Below the pieces are notes generated by a model, which ran no database searches, was not told the DNA's origin, and was given only the letters and a program-made list of their open reading frames with translations. From Streptomyces sp. AW19M42 (GTDB lineage: Bacteria; Actinomycetota; Actinomycetes; Streptomycetales; Streptomycetaceae), in NCBI GenBank assembly GCA_000470535.1, contig CBRG010000122.1, forward strand, positions 1-64,000: DNA of 64,000 nucleotides, given 5' to 3'. Shown piece after piece: positions 1 to 6,714 of the stretch; positions within the stretch are counted from its first letter, which is position 1; the number at the start of each line of letters is the position of its first letter. Both the position numbers and the translations under genes were made by a program.

Positions 1-1
1 C

Positions 2-1360
2 CCGCTGCACGGGCTGCCGCTCGCCGTGAAGGACAACCTCGCCACCGTCGAGGGCCCGGCCACCGCGCAGAGCTCCGCGCATGACCCGCACTGGTGGCGC
101 GGGCGCGACGCGCCCGCCGTCGCCCGGCTGCGCCGCGCCGGGGCCGTCGTCCTCGGCAAGACCACCATGGCCGAGTACGCCATGGGCCGACCCGATCCCG
201 CCCATCCCTTCCCGGTGCCCCGCAACCCCTGGGACCCGGAGCGGTGGACCGGCGGATCGAGCACTGGCAACGGTGCGGGCATCGCCTCCGGGCTCTTCCT
301 CGGGGCCCTCGGCAGCGACACCTCCGGAAGCGTCCGGCTGCCCGCCGCCCTGTGCGGCACCACCGGCCTGAAGACCACCTTCGGCCTGGTGCCCACCGAT
401 GGCTGCCTGCCGCTCAGCCCCTCGCAGGACGTCCTGGGGCCGATGGCCGTCAGCGCCGGCGACTGCGGACTCCTCCTCGGCGCGCTGACCGGGCAGCCGG
501 GCCTTGCCACCGGTCCCGCGGACATACGTGGACTGCGCATCGGCGTCCCGTACGGACTCCTCGACGCGCCGGGCGTCACCGGTCCGTGCCGCGCGGCCTT
601 CCTGGACGCGCTGCGGACCTTGCGAGAACTCGGTTGCGAGACAAGGGAGTTCGAACTCCCGGAGTTCGGGGATCTGCTCGTGGTCAACGCCGTCACCATG
701 CTCGCGGAGGCCTTCTCCGAGCACGGCGAACGGCTCGCCGCCGACTGGGACGGACACGGGCGGGGCTTTCGTCGGCTGGCCGCGGCGGGCGGCCTGATTC
801 CCGCGCACCTCTACCTCCGCGCCCAGCGGACCCGCGACCGGCTCACCGCCGCGCTGCTGGACCGGATGGGCGGGCCGGCCGGGGCCGACCTGATCGCCAC
901 CCCGACCTGGCCCGCGCCCGCCCGCCCGTACGCCCGGGAAACCGCACCCGGCGACGAGCTCAACCTCACCGCCGTGTGGAACCCCACCGGCTTCCCGGCC
1001 CTCGCGCTGCCCATGGGCGCCGACCCGGCCGGACTGCCGCTCTCCCTCCAACTGGCCGGCCGCCCCCGCAGCGAGCACACCCTGCTCCGTGCGGGCGAGG
1101 CCCTCCAGTCCGTCACCACCTGGCATCTGCGCCGGGCCGCGCCCGACCCCCGGCACCGGCCCGCCCCGCTCCGCGACCCGGACCGCGAAGAACCGGCGCC
1201 CGCCTCCCCGGCACCCTCCGTACCCGTACCCGGTCACGCCCCGGCCGGTATAGAGGAGGCCCTCGCGGCAGTCGGCATCACCCCTGGCCCGGCCGATCTG
1301 GCCGTCGTCGGGGCCGTGGCCCGCGGGCTCCTCGCGGCCGGCCGGCCGCCGGCCGCCTGA
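2..1360 (+). CDS. Amidase signature family enzyme, 5' end cut by window edge
   Basis: Hydrolyses a C-N amide bond with the Ser-cisSer-Lys triad. All three parts are visible: the lysine in AVKDN near the start of the visible protein, the cis-serine in GGSSTGNGAG, and the nucleophile serine in GSDTSGSVRLPA. The reading frame is open from base 2 and begins inside the family motif PLHGLPLAVKDN, so perhaps 60-80 N-terminal residues lie outside the window and the GTG at 26 is not a real start. After about residue 385 comes a Pro/Ala-rich linker and a short helical tail (IEEALAAVGITPGPADLAVV) that the catalytic fold does not need. It precedes an MFS transporter and an amidohydrolase on the same strand, suggesting import and breakdown of an amide compound. 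The substrate cannot be read from sequence. Confidence 0.9.
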   Translation, partial: PLHGLPLAVKDNLATVEGPATAQSSAHDPHWWRGRDAPAVARLRRAGAVVLGKTTMAEYAMGRPDPAHPFPVPRNPWDPERWTGGSSTGNGAGIASGLFLGALGSDTSGSVRLPAALCGTTGLKTTFGLVPTDGCLPLSPSQDVLGPMAVSAGDCGLLLGALTGQPGLATGPADIRGLRIGVPYGLLDAPGVTGPCRAAFLDALRTLRELGCETREFELPEFGDLLVVNAVTMLAEAFSEHGERLAADWDGHGRGFRRLAAAGGLIPAHLYLRAQRTRDRLTAALLDRMGGPAGADLIATPTWPAPARPYARETAPGDELNLTAVWNPTGFPALALPMGADPAGLPLSLQLAGRPRSEHTLLRAGEALQSVTTWHLRRAAPDPRHRPAPLRDPDREEPAPASPAPSVPVPGHAPAGIEEALAAVGITPGPADLAVVGAVARGLLAAGRPPAA

Positions 1361-1479
1361 TCCGCCGGGACCCACCCGCTCCCGCCCCCGTCCTGCGAAG
1401 CGCCCTCGCAGCGAACTCTTCCTGCCCCACCACCATCCGCCGCGCCCGTGCGCGCGGCCGTGCCCAAGTGGAGATCCCC

Positions 1480-2910
1480 ATGTCGCGTATCCAGCCCACC
1501 GCGGGCGCCGGCGCGCCTGGCCTCGGCGGCGCCCGCGTCGCCGCGGTCGTCGGATTCCTGGTCTTCGTCGAACTGACCAGCGGCATCATCCAGGGGATGA
1601 TGCCGACCCTGCTGCCCGAACTCGGCACCGTCCTCCACGTCGGAGCGGGCGACCTCAACTGGGTCAACGCCGCACAGCTCCTCGCCGCCGCCGTCTCCGT
1701 ACCGGTGTTCGGCCGACTCGGGGACATGTACGGCCACCGGCGGCTGCTGCGCATCGCGGTCCTCTGCCTCGTCGCCGGCTCCGTCCTGGTCGCCTGGTCG
1801 CCCTCCTTCGAGGTGCTGCTCGTCGGGCGCGTCCTCCAGGGACCGCTCGCCGCGCTCCTGCCCCTGGAGATCGGCCTCGTCCGCGACCGCCTCGACGCGG
1901 CGGGCGCCCGGAGCGCCATCGCCCTGCTCGTCGGCGCACTCACCTTCGGCGCCAGCGCCGGCATGGTCTTCGCCGGTCTCCTGCGCGAAGTCATCTCCTC
2001 GGTGCACGGCGTGCTCTGGATCCCGGCCGTCACGACCGTCCTGTGCGCCGGAGTCGTCTTCTTCCTGGTCCCCGAATCGAAGACCCGCGCCCCGGGCCGG
2101 GTCGACTGGGCCGGCGCCGGGCTGCTCAGCGTCGGACTCGCCGCGCTGCTGCTCGGCATCTCCCAGGGGCCCAAGTGGGGCTGGAGCGACGGCTGGACGC
2201 TGACGCTCCTCGCGGTCGCCGCCGGCACGCTCGTCGTCTGGGTCCTGGTCGAACTCCGCGTCGCGGAGCCCATCGTCGACATCCGCCTCACCGTGCGGCG
2301 CACCCTGCTCCCCGTGTACGCGGCCAGCTTCCTGCTCGGCACCGCGCTCTTCGGCGCCCAGACCGCCGCCGTCCTCTTCGTCTCGTCGCCCGGCGACAAG
2401 CTCGGATACGGATTCGGCTACGACGCCCTCGGGATCGCGTGGCTGATGCTGCCGTCCGGAGTGATGGCGTTCGCCGCCTCGCTCGTCGCCTCCCGGCTCT
2501 TCCGGCTGATCGGCGGACGCGGCGCCCTCGCGCTCAGCGGGTTCCTCATGGCGGCCGGCTACGTGCTCCTGATCATGGCGCACGACGAGCCCTGGCAGTT
2601 CGTCGTCGTCAACGCCGTCGTCGGATCGGGCTTCGGCCTGGCCCTCAGCGCCATGCCCGTCCTCATCGTCGACGCCAGCCCGCACGAGCGCACCGCGATC
2701 GCCACCGGCATCTACAACACCGCCAAGACGGTGGGCGGTTCGGTCGCTGGAGCCGTCTTCGCGGCCATCCTGACCGCGATCACCTTCAAGGGCACGAAGA
2801 TCCCCACGATCGACGCCTACACCACCGTCTGGTGGTGCTGCGCGGGCGTGTCGGTCCTGGTCGCCGTCGCGGCAGCCATCGTGGCCCGGCCGCGCACCGC
2901 ACTCGACTGA
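1480..2910 (+). CDS. MFS transporter, drug:H+ antiporter-like
   Basis: Integral membrane transporter of 476 residues with about 13-14 hydrophobic segments, which is the size of the DHA2 branch. The loop after the second segment carries the MFS motif A as GRLGDMYGHRR. The start is the ATG at 1480, preceded by GTGGAG about six bases upstream; the frame is open further 5' but there it is only antisense-type noise from the amidase. It sits between an amidase and an amidohydrolase on the same strand with short gaps (119 and 46 bases), so uptake or export of their substrate or product is the natural inference. Family placement is firm, the substrate is unknown. Confidence 0.85.
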   Translation: MSRIQPTAGAGAPGLGGARVAAVVGFLVFVELTSGIIQGMMPTLLPELGTVLHVGAGDLNWVNAAQLLAAAVSVPVFGRLGDMYGHRRLLRIAVLCLVAGSVLVAWSPSFEVLLVGRVLQGPLAALLPLEIGLVRDRLDAAGARSAIALLVGALTFGASAGMVFAGLLREVISSVHGVLWIPAVTTVLCAGVVFFLVPESKTRAPGRVDWAGAGLLSVGLAALLLGISQGPKWGWSDGWTLTLLAVAAGTLVVWVLVELRVAEPIVDIRLTVRRTLLPVYAASFLLGTALFGAQTAAVLFVSSPGDKLGYGFGYDALGIAWLMLPSGVMAFAASLVASRLFRLIGGRGALALSGFLMAAGYVLLIMAHDEPWQFVVVNAVVGSGFGLALSAMPVLIVDASPHERTAIATGIYNTAKTVGGSVAGAVFAAILTAITFKGTKIPTIDAYTTVWWCCAGVSVLVAVAAAIVARPRTALD

Positions 2911-2956
2911 CCGGCCACCCATCCGAATCCGCACCCTTAAGGGAAGGAACAGCGCC

Positions 2957-4204
2957 ATGCCCGCGCCCACCACCCCCGTACTCCTGCACAACGGCCTGCT
3001 CATCGACGGCACGGGCGCCGAACCCGTCCGCGACGGCGCGGTGCTCATCGAGGACGGACGCGTCCGCTGGGCGGGCCCGTCCGCGGACTGTCCGGTACCC
3101 GCCGAGGGGACCCGGCGCGTCGACGTCCGCGGCGGCACGATCCTGCCCGGCTTCATCGACTGCCACGTCCACATGGCCGCGCCCGGCACCGCACTGAGCC
3201 ATGCCGAGATCGCCACCATGCCGCGCAGCCTGCTCACCTTCCTGGCCGCGCCCCGGATGAAGGTGACACTCGAAGCGGGTGTCACCACGGCCCGGGACCT
3301 CGGCGGGGCGGACGCCGGACACCGGCGGGCCGTCGAGTCCGGACTGCTGGTCGGCCCCCGGCTGCTGGTGGCCGTCGCCATGCTCAGCCCGACCGGCGGG
3401 CACGGCGACTTCAGGGCCGGGAACGACGACCGCGCCAACGACAACACCATGGGGCGGCTTGCCGACGGCACCGCCGAATGCCGCAGGGCGGTTCGCGGCG
3501 TGCTGCGCCAGGGCGCCGACTGCGTCAAGATCGCCGCGACCGGCGGCGTCTGGAGCCCCACCGACCAGCCCGACGACGACGGGTTCCTGGAGGACGAGAT
3601 CCGCACGATCACGGAGATCGCCGCCGGGCACCGGGGCAAGAAGGTCGCCGCCCACGCCCAGGGCAGGGGCGGCATCCTCAACGCCGTGCGGGGCGGGGTC
3701 GCCAGCGTCGAGCACGGCTACGAGATCGACGACGAGGCCATCGACCTGATGCTGGAGCGCGGCACCTTCCTCGTACCGACGCTCACCACCGCCCACACCG
3801 ACCCGGACCCGAAGAAGGCGGCGCCCTGGGCGTACGCGAAGAAGAAGCACTGGCAGGAGGTCGCCCGCACGCACATCCCGCACGCCATCGAGCGCGGGGT
3901 GCGGGTCGCCATGGGAACCGACTGCGGCATCGCCGAGCACGGCACCAACCTGCGCGAGCTGGGCCACCTCGTGGACTGCGGCATGACCCCGATGGGCGCG
4001 CTGCGCGCCGGAACGGCGGAGGCGGCCGAACTCCTCGGCATCGCCCACGAGACCGGCACCCTGCTGCCCGGCAAGCGCGCCGACGTCGTCATAGCCCGCG
4101 GCAACCCGCTCGACGACATCCACGCCCTCGGTGATCCGGCGAACGTCCTGGTGGTGATGAAGGACGGCGTCCTCTACAAGGACCTCGACGGACTCGCCGC
4201 CTGA
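2957..4204 (+). CDS. Metal-dependent amidohydrolase (imidazolonepropionase/prolidase-like)
   Basis: A 415-residue amidohydrolase-superfamily enzyme. The metal ligands are in order: DCHVH (His70 and His72), a lysine in DCVKIAATGG (Lys191, probably carboxylated and bridging), AAHAQG (His233), SVEHG (His253) and MGTDCG (Asp322). The N-terminal beta-sandwich segment (HNGLLIDGTG, ILPGFIDCH) and the C-terminal LLPGKRADVV strand are typical. AGGGAAGGAAC precedes the ATG. It is the third gene of the amidase-MFS run, so it probably acts on the same substrate. Related enzymes cut cyclic amides or Xaa-Pro dipeptides; which applies here is not readable. Its last 31 bases overlap the 3' end of the GNAT gene on the other strand. 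Confidence 0.88.
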   Translation: MPAPTTPVLLHNGLLIDGTGAEPVRDGAVLIEDGRVRWAGPSADCPVPAEGTRRVDVRGGTILPGFIDCHVHMAAPGTALSHAEIATMPRSLLTFLAAPRMKVTLEAGVTTARDLGGADAGHRRAVESGLLVGPRLLVAVAMLSPTGGHGDFRAGNDDRANDNTMGRLADGTAECRRAVRGVLRQGADCVKIAATGGVWSPTDQPDDDGFLEDEIRTITEIAAGHRGKKVAAHAQGRGGILNAVRGGVASVEHGYEIDDEAIDLMLERGTFLVPTLTTAHTDPDPKKAAPWAYAKKKHWQEVARTHIPHAIERGVRVAMGTDCGIAEHGTNLRELGHLVDCGMTPMGALRAGTAEAAELLGIAHETGTLLPGKRADVVIARGNPLDDIHALGDPANVLVVMKDGVLYKDLDGLAA

Positions 4205-4731
4205 GCCGGGGCCGGGCCGACCGCCTTGTAGTAGTAGGTGGTCGGCTTGAGGAACCCCGCCGGATCGGCGGCGTAGCCGGGGACCGAGCCGCACGCCGTC
4301 CAGCCCGCAGAGCGGTAGAGCCGCTCGGCAGCGCTGTCGCTCTCGGTGTCCAGGACGAGCAGCTTGACGCCGTCCCCGGCCGCCGTCCCCTCGACGGCGT
4401 CCAGCAGCCGTCGGCCCAGACCCCGGCCCTGCGCCGACGGACGCACCATCAGCTTGGTGACCTCCGCGCGATGGCGGGCGTTGGGAAGCGGCGCCCGGAC
4501 CAGACCGATGGTCCCGGCGACCCGCTCACCGTCCCGGGCGATCGAGACCTGGAGGCGCCCGGCCGACACGGACGGGGCCTGCTCCCGCCACCAGCAGGCC
4601 GACGCGTCCCGGTCCAGCGGTGCGAGGAATCCCACGGAGGCCCCGCCGGCCACGATCTCCACCAGGAGCGCGGCCAGCTCATCGGCGTACGTGACCAGTT
4701 CGGGTCCGGACACCTGGACGATCTCGGTCAT
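4174..4731 (-). CDS. GNAT family N-acetyltransferase
   Basis: A 185-residue acetyl-CoA-dependent acetyltransferase. Motif A is seen as VRPSAQGRGLGRRLLDAV (Q101-G106 binds the CoA pyrophosphate), followed by the beta-strand and helix LLVLDTESDSAAERLYRSAGW. The acceptor is unknown. It starts 13 bases after the stop of the XRE-cupin gene and is probably cotranscribed with it. XRE-cupin/GNAT pairs are common in Streptomyces, and the regulator may control both genes. The 3' end overlaps the convergent amidohydrolase. Confidence 0.9.
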   Translation of the reverse strand: MTEIVQVSGPELVTYADELAALLVEIVAGGASVGFLAPLDRDASACWWREQAPSVSAGRLQVSIARDGERVAGTIGLVRAPLPNARHRAEVTKLMVRPSAQGRGLGRRLLDAVEGTAAGDGVKLLVLDTESDSAAERLYRSAGWTACGSVPGYAADPAGFLKPTTYYYKAVGPAPAQAASPSRSL

Positions 4732-4744
4732 ACGACAGGTCCTT

Positions 4745-5338
4745 TCAGGGCAGAACGATCATCAGTGCGTAACGGACCCCGGACGGGCCCGGACAGTGGA
4801 AACGCGAGGGCCCGCGGAGGCGGAAGCGCAGGCAGTCGCCGGTGCGGACGGTGTGCACGGTGTCGTCCACGGTGATCTCGACCGTCCCCTCCAGGACCCA
4901 GATGTGCTGTTCGAGGCCGGGGACGGACGGATTCTGGTACGCGATCGAGGCACCCGCGCCGAGTACCCCCTCGACGACCTCCGCGCGCAGCCCCGGGTGC
5001 GGAGGTGAGACAGACCGGCGTACGAAGCCGGACTCCTCGTCGCGCCACACCGGCTGGCGCCCGGCGGGCACCAGCTGCGGCGGCTCCGCCTCCACCTCGA
5101 GGAGCAGCCGCGACATGGTCCGCCCGTGAACCGCGCACAGCCGCCCGAGCAGGGCCGCGGTCGGGCTCAGCTCGCCGCGCTCCAGCCGCGAGAGCGTCGA
5201 TCGGCTCACCCCCGTGCGGTGCGCCAGTTCCTCCAGCGACCAGCCGGCCCCGGCGCGGAGTTCGGCCAGCCGTGCCGCGAGCCGGGCATCGACGGTGCCC
5301 GGCTCGGCGTTCTCCGTCTCTCTCACAGGAGAGATCAT
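4745..5338 (-). CDS. XRE-family regulator with C-terminal cupin domain
   Basis: A 197-residue transcription factor. Residues about 18-75 form a Cro/C1-type helix-turn-helix (LAELRAGAGWSLEELAHRTG, VSRSTLSRLERGELSPT); residues about 120-195 form a cupin barrel (HIWVLEGTVEITVDDTVHTV, GDCLRFRL) expected to bind a small effector. It is the first gene of a two-gene unit with the GNAT enzyme. The start is uncertain: the ATG at 5338 lies inside a perfect palindrome containing a good -10 hexamer, so the in-frame GTG at 5326 on a leaderless transcript is a real alternative. Autoregulation is likely but inferred. Confidence 0.88.
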   Translation of the reverse strand: MISPVRETENAEPGTVDARLAARLAELRAGAGWSLEELAHRTGVSRSTLSRLERGELSPTAALLGRLCAVHGRTMSRLLLEVEAEPPQLVPAGRQPVWRDEESGFVRRSVSPPHPGLRAEVVEGVLGAGASIAYQNPSVPGLEQHIWVLEGTVEITVDDTVHTVRTGDCLRFRLRGPSRFHCPGPSGVRYALMIVLP

Positions 5339-5344
5339 ATCTCT
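5330..5344 (-). promoter_or_regulatory. Palindrome AGAGAT-n3-ATCTCT over the XRE-cupin start
   Basis: A perfect 6+3+6 inverted repeat whose central triplet is the annotated ATG. On the minus strand it contains TATGAT, a close match to a -10 hexamer, seven bases before the in-frame GTG at 5326. No good -35 is seen at 17-18 bases. It may be the autoregulatory operator of the XRE protein. Confidence 0.4.
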
Positions 5345-5392
5345 GATCCGGGAAGACCTGGTTCAGGGCCGCGACGGCGGACTCACCAGGAC

Positions 5393-5427
5393 GAGGGCGT
5401 CGCCCCGTACCGGTACGGGGCGCCCTC
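5393..5427. repeat. Perfect 22-bp palindrome inside a longer hairpin
   Basis: Bases 5401-5422 read CGCCCCGTAC followed by its exact reverse complement. Flanking GAGGGCG (5393-5399) and CGCCCTC (5421-5427) can extend the stem. It lies between two divergently transcribed genes, where a terminator is not expected, so it may be an operator or a transcription barrier. Function not known. Confidence 0.5.
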
Positions 5428-5545
5428 TCCGCCTTCTTGTCCCGGGGGACGGACTCCAGTGTCAGGACGCCGGTCACCCGCGGGCTCCTCGGTGTGCGGG
5501 TTCGGGAAGTCGCAGAGTGGTCCGGTGGCTTGAGAGGATCGACGG

Positions 5546-5776
5546 GTGGAGTCTCCCGAACCCTTGCCCGGATCCGGTACCGAACCACTGCCCGAAGCCG
5601 GGCAGTCGGCGGTCCGTCGCACCGTGCGCTGCCGACTGTGCGGACGCCTGCTCACCGGCACGGCCTCGCGCCGCACCGGACTCGGCCCCGCCTGCGACGC
5701 CAAGCTGCACCCGGCGCCGCCCGACATCCGCAACCGCCGTCACGAGGTCGAACAGGACCCGCTGCCGGGCACCTGA
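5546..5776 (+). CDS. DUF6011 family small zinc-ribbon-like protein
   Basis: A 76-residue protein with an acidic/proline-rich start and the family core CRLCGRLLTG (Cys29, Cys32) and TGLGPACDAKL (Cys50), a layout that suggests metal binding. Function unknown; the family is frequent in Streptomyces. GTG start at 5546, with GAGAGGAT about 9 bases upstream. It converges on tesB with an 11-base gap and no obvious terminator. Confidence 0.7.
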   Translation: MESPEPLPGSGTEPLPEAGQSAVRRTVRCRLCGRLLTGTASRRTGLGPACDAKLHPAPPDIRNRRHEVEQDPLPGT

Positions 5777-5786
5777 CCCCGGGCCG

Positions 5787-6668
5787 TCAGGAGGGCTGCT
5801 CGCCCAGCCGCCGGAACAGTCCCTCCTGCACCACGGACACCAGAAGATTCCCGTCGCGGTCATAGATCCGGCCGCGCGCCAGACCCCGCCCGCCCGTCGC
5901 CACGGGTGACTCCTGGTCGTACAGGAACCACTCGTCGGCCCGGAACGGACGGTGGAACCACATGGCGTGATCCAGGCTCGCCATATCGAAGCCGCGCGGC
6001 CCCCACAGCGGCTCCACCGGGATCCGCACCGCGTCCAGCAGCGTCATGTCACTCGCGTACGTCAGCGCACAGGTGTGCACGAGCGGGTCGTCACCGAGCG
6101 GGCCGACCGCACGCATCCAGACCGCGCTGCGCGGGTCCGCGTCCGTGATCTCCTCCCGCGTCCAGCGCAGCCGGTCGACGTAGCGGATGTCGAACGGCTG
6201 GCGCCGCGCCATCCGCTCCAGCGCCTCGGGAAGCGCGCCGAGATGATCACGTACCTCCTCGGCGACCGTCGACAGCTCCTCCGGGTCCGGGACCACGCGC
6301 GCCGGAGGCAACTGGTGCGCGATGCCCGCCTCCTCGGGACGGTGAAAGGACGCCGTCAGATCGAAGATGGTGCGCCCCTGCTGGACGGCCGTCACCCGGC
6401 GGGTGGTGAAGGACCGGCCGTCCCTGACCCGCTCGACCTGGTAGACGATCGGAACCCCCGGACGGCCGGGCCGCAGGAAGTAGGCGTGCAGCGAGTGGAC
6501 CGGCCGGTCCCCGTCGGTGGTGCGGCCGGCCGCCACCAGAGCCTGCCCGGCGACCTGTCCGCCGAAGACCCGCTGAAGGGACTCGTGCGGGCTGCGGCCG
6601 CGGAAGATGTTGACCTCGATCCGCTCCAGGTCGAGCAGGTCGACCAGGCGCTCTGCGGGGTTCGTCAT
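5787..6668 (-). CDS. tesB: Acyl-CoA thioesterase II
   Basis: Hydrolyses acyl-CoA to free acid and CoA in the cytoplasm. At 293 residues it is the usual TesB size and shows two hot-dog halves: RVFGGQVAGQALVAAGRT in the first, and SLDHAMWFHRPFRADEW, ESPVATGGRGLARG and VVQEGLFR in the second. The catalytic Asp, Ser/Thr and Gln of the E. coli enzyme match the D of SLDH, the S/T of ESPVAT and the Q of VVQEG. The start was set at ATG 6668 because GGAG lies nine bases upstream; an in-frame GTG at 6683 would have no ribosome site. It stands alone between a DUF6011 gene and the helicase. Confidence 0.93.
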   Translation of the reverse strand: MTNPAERLVDLLDLERIEVNIFRGRSPHESLQRVFGGQVAGQALVAAGRTTDGDRPVHSLHAYFLRPGRPGVPIVYQVERVRDGRSFTTRRVTAVQQGRTIFDLTASFHRPEEAGIAHQLPPARVVPDPEELSTVAEEVRDHLGALPEALERMARRQPFDIRYVDRLRWTREEITDADPRSAVWMRAVGPLGDDPLVHTCALTYASDMTLLDAVRIPVEPLWGPRGFDMASLDHAMWFHRPFRADEWFLYDQESPVATGGRGLARGRIYDRDGNLLVSVVQEGLFRRLGEQPS

Positions 6669-6714
6669 GCTGTTCGTCTCCACTCTCGCTGCGCCGGCTT
6701 CGGTGCGGACGTGC

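Noticed and set aside
1234-3681. 815-codon open frame on the minus strand opposite the MFS and amidohydrolase genes
   Set aside because: Low-complexity Asp/Gly/Arg/Ala composition with no motif; a by-product of GC bias opposite well-supported genes.
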